From Diphasiastrum complanatum (lineage: Eukaryota; Streptophyta; Lycopodiopsida; Lycopodiales; Lycopodiaceae): 64,000 nt of DNA. The stretch lies in contig CM055097.1 of the NCBI GenBank assembly GCA_029204225.1, positions 73,939,279 to 74,003,278 of the forward strand. The letters are read 5' to 3'. Shown piece by piece: positions 1 through 11,057 of this stretch (positions are counted from its first letter, which is position 1; the number at the start of each line of letters is the position of its first letter). The notes under the pieces are model-generated. The model saw only the letters and a program-made list of their open reading frames with translations, searched no databases and was not told the DNA's origin. The position numbers were made by a program, and so were the translations under genes.

Positions 1-87
1 AAATCATGCTAGAACTTGATCAAACATCCAAATATCACCAAAAATGGAATACTTACTGTAAATAGAAGCCAACCAGCTCTGATACCA
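1..87 (-). mobile_element. Copia family A internal leader with PBS, off left edge
   Basis: Read on the minus strand, this follows a family A LTR and matches the first ~90 internal bases of the intact family A element (37,428 onward). The reverse complement of TGGTATCAGAGC, the initiator-Met tRNA primer binding site, is at 76-87. The rest of this element, if present, lies left of the window, so its gag-pol cannot be judged. Confidence 0.85.
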
Positions 88-734
88 TGTGAAAAATACA
101 GATCCTAAGTGGATCTAAACTCCAAGATCATTGGCTTGAATGCTTGCACTCCAAACTACATAAGCTAGGAATTGGCAACACATTCTATGCTACCTAGAAT
201 GCAAAGAACTTGATCAAAAAGCATTTATCACAAATGGAAACTTCCATAAACATCAAGTGCGGCCCAAAATAGCATTATACAGTCCATAATACATCAGCCT
301 ATCACTTTTGGAAAGCACCTAAGATCATACACAATAGCTTGAAGACAATACACACAACAATGCTCTCAATGGAGGAAGAAACAATGACAATGATCTATTG
401 ATCTCAATGAAGCATACAAAAGGTTTCTCCTACCTGTTCTCCACGACTTCCCTACTATTTATGGATGAGGAAGATGACTCTCTCTCCTCTCTCTAGAAGG
501 TACTTGACCCTAGATATTCCCTATATAGGAAAAATAGCTAAAAATGGTTTATATGACCAAAATACATCAAAATGGTCTCATTTTGAAGGGTATGAAGTTT
601 GACACTTCATCATACTGAAAAAATACAGTAAATAAAAACATTGTGGCCTGGGTGTGAAACTCCAAACCAAAACTATTTACAATTTTAGCCAATTTAGGCC
701 TCAAACTAGCTAGGAAATGTTGACAATTTTCACA
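88..734 (-). repeat. Copia family A 5' LTR (minus strand)
   Basis: This is the reverse complement of the 655-bp LTRs at 36,773 and 42,089. It is 647 bp: a net 8-bp loss in the TTTTGCACGTGTGAACC segment (near 640-660) explains the length. It starts TGTGAAAA and ends TTTTCACA in the plus sense, the same terminal inverted repeat as the intact copies. The right flank begins GACAG, the expected target duplication; its partner is outside the window. At the C/T site that distinguishes the two LTRs of the intact element it carries the 3' LTR state. Confidence 0.92.
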
Positions 735-2036
735 GACAGCTGATACTTTGGTGAATGATCAGGTGAGCTGCATGGTTATATGCACAGTTATCTCCAGGTT
801 GGCATCACATGTTATTTCTATCCATCATCTTTTGGTAAGCAGGATGCAATTTTTGTTAGATCCAGTTGAAGTCTAGTTACACTATAGGTGCACAGATTCT
901 TGGGGAGCTATCAGCAGGTAATGGATACTTGGTGATCAGATGGTATAGGGTACAAGGTTCTGGAGCTATCCTACCTGATATGCTATGGATCGTGGGTGAG
1001 TTGTTTATCACGATAGTGGATCTAGTTTTCATTTGCTTTGGCTTGGTGGGAGGCCTATAGACTGGTCTCAAATCAGAATTGGCAATGTCAAGCATGGGAA
1101 GCTAAGCCGACATGGGATGTAGGAGAGGCAGATCATCATCAGTATCTCTGGAGATGGGCGAGCTACTCAAGTATAGCCTATGGTGAGGTTTGTGTACATT
1201 CATTCATTGAGTCTTTGTAGACTCTTGTGCTTGGAGCATGGGGAATGGATGGGGATCAACTTTCAGGACTTATTGGACAGTTGGATATGTTTGGATGTGA
1301 GAGCATCTTGGTACAGGTGCAGGCCGATGATTGAGGACCTGATTTGGAGACCAGTGGTGTAGCAGTAGATAGTACCGGTGCCACAGGTGTTGGTACGACA
1401 GGATACCACAGTTTTGGGTAGGCCTTGGTCATGTATTTGATGCTTTATCATTCATGTTGGTTTGCATGAGTGTGTGGTGGGCTTGCATGTTGCCTTGTCA
1501 CGGGAGTCTAGATCTGAGTTGGAGTCATATGTGGTTGTGCATTTGCTACAGTTACAACAAAGTAGTCTATTTATGATCATTGACTTGTCATTGTCTACTA
1601 GTTGTTTATCTTGTGAGGGTGCAATCTTATGGTGGCAGGAAGATTTCTACAGGTTGAGCCTTCAGTTGCTCATTTATGTCAGTTTTACAGGTTCGTACTT
1701 GTAAGTGTCTGATAAGATGTCATCCTAGCTAGATGGAGGATGTAGGTCTCATGGTGGCAGCGGGGCTTATCCTCAGTTTGAGCCATGTCGATCATGTGGT
1801 CCACTTGTGTTCAAGTCGATTGGGGACGAGTCAGTTGGTCGAGAATATGGTAGACTCTCTATATGAGCATTGTGGTTACATTATACTTTGTGAGTCAAAC
1901 CTGGGTGGTTTGTTGGTGTGCTTGAGTGTGAGTCAAGTACAGAGTAGCAGGATATGCATAACATCTTTTGGACACTCCAGACGTTGCTACAAATTATTGT
2001 TTTTCACTCTTATCACATTTGAGCTTAAGGGAGAGA
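735..2036. other. G/T-rich sequence without recognisable gene
   Basis: Several open frames of 60-100 codons exist here, but none shows a known motif or convincing composition. The stretch ends in a purine tract (AAGGGAGAGA near 2026-2035) directly before AGTTAAAAATC, which resembles the end of copia E (GAGGGAGAGTG then TTAAAAATC near 18,518-18,536). It may be the heavily decayed interior of an older element, but nothing proves this. Confidence 0.3.
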
Positions 2037-2566
2037 GTTAAAAATCAGATTAAATCTCATATACATTTTATGTAAGCTCTAAATGTGATAATGTAATGGT
2101 GTACAGTTTATTTGGTTTACTATATTGGTTTGATCGGGACGTGACCCGTTAGGGATATATTGATCGGGCACTGATCCCGTAGATGGCTACTTGGATTAGC
2201 CGGTGGTAGCCACACATAAGAAGATTAGCCTGTACAGAGTTATTTACAGTACTTGTTATACTTGGGGGCATGTCCCAAGTTTGTCGGGTCGAATTTTGGC
2301 CATATTGGGCCAAACCTTAGTTTGACAAGTGGTAAGCCAATTTTAGGGACACTGTCTTTTCATGCATTTTGTGAATACTCTATATGACAGTGTTTCTTTG
2401 TAATCTAATAACTTTGTTGTGCCATCTTTGAGAGCTTGTGAGAGTGGCTATGGTGATAGTGTGATGTGATCTGCATTACTGCACTAGATCCTAACAGAAT
2501 TTCAACTCACATCCTTAGCAGATCACAAGTACATGTTGTGGACAGTCCACATGTGTGAAATCAACA
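2037..2566 (+). repeat. Putative 5' LTR of copia B
   Basis: The right boundary is firm because the sequence ends ...AAATCAACA immediately before the primer binding site TGGTATCAGAGC at 2567. The left boundary is inferred from a purine tract followed by GTTAAAAATC. Only the last ~70 bp (about 2497-2566) matches the presumed 3' LTR ending at 7665; upstream parts do not align by eye. Confidence 0.45.
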
Positions 2567-2578
2567 TGGTATCAGAGC
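2567..2578 (+). promoter_or_regulatory. Primer binding site of copia B
   Basis: TGGTATCAGAGC is complementary to the 3' region of plant initiator methionine tRNA, the usual primer of Ty1/copia reverse transcription. It lies directly after an LTR ending in CA. The untranslated leader runs to the gag ATG at 3316. Confidence 0.85.
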
Positions 2579-3315
2579 CTACCTAAGGTTACCATGCATT
2601 TTGATCCATTTGAATAAAAACTATTCATCAATCTTAGCTAGAAATTGTCAAGATCCATTTTCCTATCTATCTTGTCCAATTTTGGATCAAAAGAGATCAA
2701 AAGGACATTGATTGGGTCTGACCTGGTACTGTACGAATCGGGTGCTCATGTGAGGAACATCCAATTTCAGTTTGGGAGTTCTCTCTCATGCTTGATCCAT
2801 TTATCTTGCTTGATAGCTTGTTTTGAAGCTATTTTTGTCTAGTTTATTATGCAATTAGTTTCATTTCATTTGGTTGAGCCAATCAAAAGCTATAAGCTTT
2901 TGAAGAGGGTTAGGTAGGGCACCTAGACCTGAGTGGACACATTTGGTTTGGTCAAGATATTGCTTGGTTGATCCAAAATCACAGTTAAATGCTTACCAAT
3001 CTCATCTATATGTGATCTAGGCACCGTTTTGAGATCTTAGCCATTTTGTTTCATGCAATATCATTGTATTTGAGTCAAATTTGGTTTCTTAGTATACTTC
3101 ACACATGTTAAAAGTGTTTGATCCTAACTTTGCCAATACTCCATCATTTGATGTGAAATAGATCTTGTTTTAGAGAGATTTGTGTAGCTAGTGAGAAATC
3201 AATGCACAAATAGTTGCAAGATCTTTCATAGGAGGAGATAGTACTCCATTATTGGATCCTATTGAGAGTGTGTAGCAACATATATTGTTCATCATTTGAG
3301 TTTTCTTCACTTCAA

Positions 3316-3834
3316 ATGTCTTCAATGGGTTCATCCTTGTTGGAACCAAGTAAAAGATTGTCCACTTCAAACTATTCAAATTGGAACATGAGGATGGAGT
3401 CCATCTTGATCCTTGACGTGATGGACATTGTTCTTGGCCTTGAAGAAGAACCACAAGTTCTTCAAGAGGTTCAAAAATACAAAAAGAGAGCTAGTATGGC
3501 TCCCCACTACATTAAGATGAATGTCTCTAATGAGATATTGAGGGAGATGGGTACTTGTACAACAGCCAAAGAAGCTTGGGATTGTCTCAAGACTATCTAC
3601 GAGGATAAGAACACCTCTAGGCTTCTCACTCTTAGGAATCAAATCTTTCAAAGTAGCCAAAAGAGTGATGAGAGTGCATCTAGTTATGTTTTAAGAGTAA
3701 AAGATATTCATAGAGAACTTGCTTGTATTGGTGATTCCATCAATCAAAATGAGCTAGTCCAAGTCATTCTCAATGGCTTGAGAAGTGAATTTGATGAAGA
3801 AGAATCAACTCAAGCAAGCCAACATTACCAATGA
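3316..3834 (+). pseudogene. Copia B gag, truncated before the zinc knuckle
   Basis: The ATG at 3316 opens a gag resembling that of the intact element at 38,143: SNYSNWNMRMESILIL near the N-terminus, then KMNVSNEILREMG and KDIHRELACIGDS. The frame is intact to NGLRSEFDE and then stops after about 173 codons. The expected C-terminal part (VQSFAIQ segment, basic linker and CCHC zinc knuckle) is absent; sequence passes straight into the pre-protease region in another frame. The product could at most be a shortened capsid-like protein. The loss probably made the element defective. Confidence 0.8.
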
Positions 3835-5292
3835 GAAGGAAGACACTATTGCAAGTGATGGAGAGGGATCTCTTATGGTCTCTAGTTTCTCATCTACTCC
3901 TTTCAAAAAGGACAGCCTATGGTATATTGATAGTGGAGCCTCTTCACATATGTGTAGATCCAAGGACTCTTTCTCTTCCATTGCACCTTATGATGGAGTC
4001 AAGAAATCAATATACACTGCAAATAATTTTGAATGTCCTATTGAAGGCATAGGGAACATTCCCTTAAAGCTTTCATCCTCTAAAGTTCTTTATGTACCTA
4101 AGCTTACTAAGAATCTCATTAGTGTTGGCCAAATGCTTGATAATGGCCTTGATGTAAAATTCAATGTTGATACTTGCACTATTAAGAAGAATGATGAGAT
4201 ACTTGCATTAGGATCTAGATTTGGAGGAATCTATAAACTAGATCCAAATGAGTATGTGAATGCTTGTAATGTTGCTCTTGTGAACAAGCTCTCTATGGAG
4301 GAATTATGGCATAGGAGGTTGGGACATCCCAACTACAAATCCATGCTCTCTATGATCAAAGAGGCCAAGCTTGCCAAAGTCATTCTCCAAGAAGATCAAG
4401 CCTTGTGAGGCTTACGCTATTGCTAAATCTCACAAAAAGCCATTTACAAGATCTTCTATCAAAATCAAGCATCCTTTGGAGTTAATCCACTCGGATGTGC
4501 ATTTCTCATCAACTATAAGCAAGGGAGGAGCCACTTTTTCATTGATGATTTCACAATATTCACTTGGATATATCTTCTTGCTTCCAAATCTATGGTGTTT
4601 GATCATTTCCTTATTTTCAAAGCTTATGTAGAGAAGCAATTCTCATTCAACATTAAAGCTCTTAGATGTGATGGAGGTGGTGAATATATCTCCAATAAAT
4701 TTCATGATTTTTGTGAGCTTGAAGGCATCAAAAGAAAATTCTCTTGTGCCTACTCTCCATCTCAAAATGGAGTGGCCAAGAGAAAGAATAGATCTCTATG
4801 TGAATGTGCAAAATCTATGAGAATTGAGGCATCTTTGCCCAAAGATTTTTGGGGAGAAGCCATTAATTGTGCAAATTATCTTTGCAATAGTCTCCCACAT
4901 ATTGCTCTTGGAGGAAAGTCACCATATGAAATCTTATATTTGAAGAAGCCGAAGGTTGATCACCTTAGAGTTTTTGGATGCATATACTTTGCCCATATTC
5001 CCTTGGAAACAAGGAAGAAGAAAGATCCTAGTGCATGCAAAGGGATCATGGTTGGATACTCATCCACCAAAAGGCCTATATTGTCTTTGTACTCTCTACT
5101 TCTCAAGTTATTGAAAGTACAGATGTTGTCTTTCATGAAGATCAACATTCATCTTTTGAGGAGGCCGAGATCAAGAAGTCTATGGATGCATCACCTATTA
5201 TTGATTTTAAAGACAATTATGATGTGATGGGGTCGAGAATTGAAGAAGACTCTCCTTGGATTTTTCTCACCAAGAAGATCCATGAGAGATAG
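3785..5292 (+). pseudogene. Copia B protease and integrase region, frameshifted
   Basis: The aspartic protease motif is WYIDSGASSHM (about 3921-3953). It is followed by the GAG-pre-integrase segment LWHRRLGHPNYKSML, by the C-x2-C-like segment CEAYAIAKSH, then by the integrase core with LRCDGGGEYISNKF and YSPSQNGVAKRKNRSL, so the catalytic D and a K-for-E-like change are visible around NGVAKRKN. In the intact family A protein this site reads NGVAERKN, so the catalytic Glu appears replaced by Lys. At least two frame changes occur (near 4380-4400 and 4590-4630), and the integrase C-terminal part changes frame again near 5060-5090. Not translatable as one polyprotein. Confidence 0.85.
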
Positions 5293-5315
5293 ATCCGAGC
5301 CTAAGATGCTCACAT

Positions 5316-6206
5316 ATGTTGACAAAGGCAAACAAGTGGATCTTGATTCCACTAATTATGTTTTTTTATGTCTCTCATGAAGAGCCGAAGAATGTACAAG
5401 AGGCACTCAATACCAAGGAGTGGTATGATGCCATGAAGCAAGAGTATGATGCATTGATCACCAACAATACTTGGGAGCTTGTGGATCCTCCATCCAACAA
5501 GCATGTGATTGGTTGCAAGTGGGTATTTCGGATCAAATACAATTATGATGGCACCATCAACAAGTATAAAGCAAGATTATGTGCCAAAGGATTTGCTCAA
5601 ATCCATGGCCTTGATTATGAGGAGACCTTTTCACCCGTTGCAAAGATGGTGACAATAAGAATTCTTATTTTTCTTGCTTGTTTCTTTAAGTGGAAGGTGT
5701 TCCAATTAGATGTATCCAATGCTTTTCTAAATGGTTATCTTGAGGAGGAGATCTATATGGAACAACCTCAAGGATTCATCAAGGATGAGTCCAAAGTGTG
5801 CTTGCTCTTCAAAAGTCTTTATGGACTCAAGCAAGCACCAAGATCATCGTATTCAAGACTTAATTCTTTTCTTATCTCACTAGGATTTACTCTTAGGGAC
5901 TATGATCCTTCCATGTATCTAAAGTTTGTTGATAGCAATATTGTCATTCTTCTAATTTATGTTGATGACATTATTCTTTGTGGAAGTTGTATCAAGCTAG
6001 TTGATGAAACTAAGCTAGCACTTGGATGTGAGTTTAAAATGCAAGATCTAGGAGAGATACATTACATCCTAGGCCTAGAAATTGATTTTTATGAAAATCA
6101 TGTCTTTATATGCCAATCTAGATATGCTCACTCTATGTTGAAAAAATTCCATATGGAAAATTCTAAGAGCATAGGTACTCCAATGGAGCAAAGTAAAAGA
6201 TCCTAA
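5316..6206 (+). pseudogene. Copia B reverse transcriptase
   Basis: An open RT frame of about 296 codons. Visible motifs: CKWVFRIKYNYDGTINKYKA, the ETFSPVAKMVTIR block, [29 protein letters not shown] and the catalytic YVDDIIL. It closes at a stop around 6204 after the STPMEQ-like segment. The RNase H frame starts again some 20-60 bp later, so a small frameshift separates the two. The frame is otherwise well preserved, implying moderate age. Confidence 0.85.
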
Positions 6207-6899
6207 TAAAGGTGATGAAAGATCATTTGAGGACATCACACTTTTTAGGAGTCTTGTAGGCTCCTTGATTTGGCTTACCATTACTAGGCCCGATCTAAGT
6301 TTTTGTGTGCACAAATTGACTCAATTTTTGAAAGATCCTAAGATCCATCATTGGAAGATGGCCAAGAGGATTCTAAGTTATGTATCTTCATCTTGTGATT
6401 ATGGTCTACTTTATAAAAGTGAAGATCTATCCATTGTTGGCTACTCGGATTCGGACTTTGCAAGTGACAAGATGGATCGAAAGTCTATTAGTGCATACAC
6501 TATCTTTCTTGGAGGCAATCTAATACCTTGGCTTTCCAAAAAGCAAGATACTATATCTCTCTCTTCATGTGAGGCCGAGTACAAAGCACTCACTACAACT
6601 ACCAAAGAGGTGCTTTGGATCGAGAGGTTATCAATGGAGCTAAAGTGCATCAAGGAAGATGATCTACCAATGATCAAGTGTGATAACATCTCGGCCCAAG
6701 CTCTTGCCAATAGTCCCATATTTCATGCAAGAAGCAGGCACATAGAAGTGGCACACCATTTTGTGAGAGAAAAGCTTATTGGAGGAGAAATCTATTTGGA
6801 GCATGTCAACTCGTCCTCTTGTATTGCCGATCTACTCACCAAGCTTTTGAGCAAAAGTGTTTTCATCAAGCATAGATCTAATCTTGGAGTTATATGAAG
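6207..6899 (+). pseudogene. Copia B RT end and RNase H
   Basis: The frame resumes with a segment like ERSFEDITLFRSLVGSLIW and includes the RNase H motifs GYSDSDFASDKMDRKS and LSSCEAEYKALTT, then HARSRHIEVAHHFVREK and ADLLTK. It ends HRSNLGVI followed by a stop at 6895-6897, the same kind of ending as the intact element. Upstream frameshift near 6200 separates it from RT. Confidence 0.82.
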
Positions 6900-6929
6900 A
6901 TCAATGCTTAAATCTTCATAGATAATTTT

Positions 6930-7665
6930 TTAGGAGTGTGAAGAGTTGAAAAAGATTATCTATGTTAGATATAGGGGTCTTATGATTTTTATATCAAGCA
7001 CCTAGGTGTAGTTGATAGGAACAAATTTGGCATAGATGGCAAATTATCCATTTTCACTTGTAATGCCACTATTGAGCCAAAATAGAGTAAGAGGTTAAAC
7101 CCGTGCCAATTAGAGTGTAGACAAGTGTAATGCTTTTGTTTGATGAATTCTAAGAGGTCCAATAGGATTTAGAGGTGGAACCATGAGAGGTCCAATAGAA
7201 TTTGAGGTTTGCTTGAAAATGGTCCAATAGAATAAAGAGGTGCATGGATCAATGGTCCAATAGAATTAAGAGGTGGAAAAGTATGGTCCAATCATAGTTA
7301 AGCATAGTGGTAGCTCGTGGATCTACTAGTATCATTGTACTCCTCATTTGGGCCTAATTGATTTGGAGATTGAGTGGATTTTGAGTGTTATTGGATTTCT
7401 GGCTTTCTCTCTCTACTCGAGAGCTCATCATGATTTTCTCTCTCTACCCAAGGAGAGCAGCTTGTTTTTACTTAGATTATTTTTGGAACACTTCCCACAC
7501 GTGTGAGTGAGAGCTGGAAGTGATTGAATGCATGTAGTAGTGTGTTTTTGCCATAGAATCAAAGATAGATCTTGAATCTCAATCTAGTCTTGATCTTGGT
7601 GCATCTACACACCTTAGGAGATCACAAGTACATGTTGTGGATAGTCCACACGTGTGAAATCAACA
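6930..7665 (+). repeat. Putative 3' LTR of copia B
   Basis: A purine-rich tract (TTAGGAGTG near 6930) follows the pol stop. The region ends ...GTGTGAAATCAACA at 7665, matching the end of the presumed 5' LTR at 2566. Start is approximate. The body contains a short tandem repeat at 7156-7292. The U3 part does not resemble the sequence upstream of 2497. Confidence 0.55.
7156..7292 (+). repeat. Five-copy ~32-bp degenerate tandem repeat
   Basis: GGTCCAAT recurs at about 7156, 7189, 7221, 7254 and 7285, spacing 31-33 bp, usually continued as AGAATTAAGAGGTGG. It lies inside the putative U3 of the copia B 3' LTR, where tandem repeats can act as promoter elements. Confidence 0.8.
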
Positions 7666-8248
7666 TGTTTACTAACATGTAACAAAGACAAGGTCCCCCT
7701 TTGAGATAGTCCTACCAAAGGACCTTTGCCTGGTCGTGCCCATACAGATCGATCACAGAATCAGCCCACAGAGAACACCCCTCCAACTATCCGTGCTTTC
7801 ACCATTAAGCAGCACATTGCCTCGGTCAGGCCCCACCAAATCTGGTCGATAGCCCTTATAGCTAAACGATCAGCAGCTATCCCGAACCGGCAACTAACCA
7901 CCCCTGCTTTACACCCGAATTCGAGCAGCATCTCTGTATCAATGATTAACTTGTACAGTTTGAATATGTCGCCCCGCACCCCACAAGGCACAGTCTGTGC
8001 TTACACCAACCTAATGGCAGCACATTGCCTCATCTGTCCTACGCCAGGCCCAAACCACGAGAACTAACCGTGCTTACACGTCAAGGGCAGCACCTTGACT
8101 CATCAAATCCCCCGTTCTGTCCACCACCCCGATCGTGGACGCACCTGTGCACTGTGGGCAGCACCTTGCACAATAGTTGTATTGATGAACCCCAAACCAT
8201 GGCCATCCTTGTGAGATCCACATAGCTGACCGGCCAGTCAGCCAGTTG
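7666..8248 (-). mobile_element. Leader of a minus-strand LTR element, repeat-bearing
   Basis: On the minus strand this lies just inside a primer binding site (8249-8260). It is GC-richer than its surroundings and carries the short word GCAGCAC(A/C)TTG four times (near 7812, 8017, 8090 and 8158). No gag or pol motif is visible, so the element is either truncated at about 7670 or non-coding. Confidence 0.35.
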
Positions 8249-8260
8249 GCTCTGATACCA
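8249..8260 (-). promoter_or_regulatory. Primer binding site (minus strand)
   Basis: GCTCTGATACCA is the reverse complement of TGGTATCAGAGC. In minus-strand reading it follows an LTR end near 8263 (…GCTACA, then two bases). Confidence 0.8.
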
Positions 8261-8262
8261 CA

Positions 8263-8950
8263 TGTAGCGCAAGCATCCCAAAGGGAGCCGAGAACCACGA
8301 CTTAGCTTCCCATCCTTCAACTCTTGCCGTCCAGACTCACTTGACATACAAGTAGCCAGCTCGCCAACAATGATCAGACTTAACCAGCTTGAAGTTTGGA
8401 AACCAACATTGAAATCCAACCTGGCGCCATGCCAGATCGGGGGTCTTGATGTGGATGACTTCCCTCCAACAAGCCGCCTGACATACATCAAACTTAACCA
8501 ACTCGAAGCTTTGTTACAAATGAGTAACATCTATTCCAAGCAAGTGGTCTGACTTACATCAGACTTAACCAACTGAAAGCTTCATCACGAGCACTAGAAG
8601 CCAACCTGGCGCCATGCCAGACTGGACAGCCATTAATAGGTAACTTCCACCCCAAGCAAGCCATCCAACTCAACCGACAGCTTAGAGGCCATTCCCCAAG
8701 AGCTTAACCCATTCACGTTCATGCAAGGAACACTTAGAACCACAAGTCGCGACAAATATGGAGACAATTAGTTCTTGGACCAAATGGTCCCGATAGCATA
8801 CCGCTGGTGCCACGGACCAAATGGTCCCGACGGCATACCGCTGGCGTCCTGGGATACGACCCTCAACTATGTGCCAGATCAAAAAGTTTGAAGCAGCCTT
8901 ACAACTGGCGCTTTTACTGAACACTGAAACCTAGAAGGTAACCAGAGTCA
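8263..8950 (-). repeat. Putative LTR of the minus-strand element, internally repetitive
   Basis: The inner end is fixed by the adjacent PBS; the outer end is uncertain (it could extend to about 9,230). Internal similarity is clear: CAGACTTAACCA or AAACTTAACCAACT recurs near 8375, 8490 and 8560, and CCAACCTGGCGCCATGCCAG occurs twice (about 8417 and 8603). Open frames here are by-products of these repeats. Confidence 0.4.
8777..8844. repeat. Two-copy 37-bp tandem repeat with dyad core
   Basis: Two copies of GGACCAAATGGTCCCGA followed by a GCATACCGCTGG word, starting at about 8777 and 8814. The core GGACCA-AA-TGGTCC is a perfect inverted repeat. Confidence 0.8.
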
Positions 8951-9540
8951 ATTTGAGAAAAATCCCACTTTATTGATAAATCTGAGAAGGTTACATTCCA
9001 AGTGTGTGACCGACCCTAGTCTCCGGAGCGCTAGCATGCCAAGGCAAGCGCCAGGACAACATTCCAGCAAGGGTGAGACTTGGTTGGAGCTCACCCTCAG
9101 TCGCAACCCGCACTCCCCTATAGTATTGGTGGAATTCGCCACCTCCCATCGTACCAAGTACTCTACCCAGGCTGGTAAAACATGTTTTCTCTCTCTAGGA
9201 TTTTCTCTCTAGAAAGTCATTTTCTCTCTCTAGAATTTATTGATTCCCAGGCTTCCTTTAATCATGCCTAGATCGTGTGAGGTGATTGCACATCGATCTG
9301 AGCTCTCTGGACTTCGCTAGAACCGATCAAAGATTTTCAGCCATAGGAACTTGGCATCAGCTGGATTCTGGTCACAGTTGGGAGCGGCGTCGGCTCCGTT
9401 GGCACCAGGAGCAGCAGTGGCGCTGCTAGCACCGGCAGGGAAAATGCTGGCGCTAGTGGCACCAAAAGTAAAGCTTGTAAAGGTAGCTTTACAACACCTA
9501 CTCATATTCCACATCTATACCTTCATTTCATTCCCATTTT
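8951..9540. other. No gene; possible plus-strand LTR end
   Basis: The stretch contains three TTTTCTCTCTCTAG-like words (9183-9235) and a GC-rich imperfect GCGCTRGTGGCACC-type repeat (9380-9465). A degenerate PBS-like word TTGGCATCAGCTGG near 9350 suggests that a plus-strand LTR may end there and that the gag-like remnant at 10.2 kb belongs to it. Open frames here carry no recognised motif. Confidence 0.3.
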
Positions 9541-10130
9541 GGTTCCCCAACATGTAATTCTCTTTTTTGCTTTATAGCTCTACATTCCCCAATTCACCAT
9601 TTTACATTCCCAACTTTCTGTTCTACATTCCCATTCCATCTGCTTTCATTTATCTACCTTACATTTCCAATTTTTTACATATCTCAAATCCACATTCATA
9701 ATTTCTTCACATTCCCCAACTCATATCATTCCATAATCCTATCAACCATATTCCCCAATTTCATATTCTCAGTTTTCGATTTGATCTACATTTTCCAACC
9801 ACACATCTCTTCATTGATTTTCCATATTCCTGAGTTCTTTCATTTTCTAACTCTTTAGACCCAAACTTCGAAGACCCACTCACCTTGTTCCCACATTCCC
9901 AATTTTTTTTCCAATTCCCTTATTCACAAATCGAAATTCCCAATTACTCGTCTTAACTAGATCTTACCATCTGACCCAAGATCTCATTCCCACTTCTAAT
10001 TCCCCAATCTCTATCTTTCAAATTCCCCAAGCCGATTCCCAATTCTACATTCCCATATCACATTCTCCAATTCCATCTTCCCAAGCTTGCATTCCTTCAT
10101 TCCCATTTTCCATTTCTAAGGGCTTAGATC
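9541..10130. repeat. Pyrimidine-rich low-complexity DNA (ACATTCCCAA-like)
   Basis: Words such as ACATTCCC, CATTCCCAA and AATTCCCCAA recur irregularly across almost 600 bp on a C/T-rich background. No coding potential is seen. Such tracts occur in leaders of plant gypsy elements, but this one is not assigned. Confidence 0.6.
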
Positions 10131-10209
10131 TTGAATTCCCAGATCTACATAGCCTTGTTGCTTTTCCACAAGAACACTTTCCCAAATTACAACTTAGAAA
10201 GGATCTTTT

Positions 10210-11057
10210 TTTGGATGCAACTAAGATCGGGTCGAAAGACTAGATCTAGGATCTCAAAAGAGGAAGAGAATTTGCTTGGATTTCAGGAATCTTCAACTAG
10301 CCATCCCCGACCTCGAAATTTTCAAAACCTCAAGGGAATCCATTACCACCTGAGGCACCAAGAGCCCAAAGGATCGCCAACCTGTACCAGGAGCTATCTC
10401 ACATAGCCAATGAGCCCCTAGACTTGATCTACCACAATATGATACTACTATCGTCCTCTCACGCTATCTTCAAGTTTATGAGGAAGCTAGCCCAAAGGGT
10501 TTGCATTTTGCAATACCAATAACCATGATACATCTACTTGTATCTATAATCCTAAAATACAAGCCATTGCAGGACAATACCAAAGGAGGATGCAACAACA
10601 AGGTCCCCAAGATACAAGTTATCAAAGGCTCGTATTCCAACAAGCAACCCAAGAATGCCTAGCGCTACCTGGTCCCAATAACGCAGCATCGTCGTCCTTG
10701 GTAGTGCATCAACCTAGCTCTCAGATGACCCGCCAAATCATTCTAGCAAATTTTTCTATCAAAAGTCAGGATTCTCAATCCCAATTAGAATTCAGATTTG
10801 AAAATATGCTCTTACCTAAGGATCAAGGATTTCTTTGTTTTTATCCAGATAGAGCTGAAGCTTTTATCTATCCCTTGTTTACCGCTCAACAACATTTCTG
10901 CAAGAATAGAGCACCTATCCACTGTTACGTTTGTGGAGAGAACCGCCGCATTGCTGAGTGTCGCATTGTTGAGTGTCCATATAAGACACTTACACCTCTA
11001 TCTGTAGAGAATGTGGCCATGTCCATTTTTACAAAGATTTTCCATCCCGACCAGTAA
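10210..11057 (+). pseudogene. Gag-like remnant, probably Ty3/gypsy
   Basis: A short frame starts MQLRSGRKTRSR (about 10,210), a basic LRSGR-type opening often seen at the start of plant gypsy ORFs. A later frame (10,590-11,057) is Q-rich and ends with a cysteine cluster CYVCGENRRIAEC that resembles a ruined zinc knuckle: spacing is one residue short and the His is missing. Stops and frameshifts separate the pieces. The assignment rests on weak motifs; an unrelated relic is possible. Confidence 0.35.

Noticed and set aside
866-2041. Several 60-102-codon frames
   Set aside because: No family motif, unusual composition and mutual overlap; kept as unassigned DNA.
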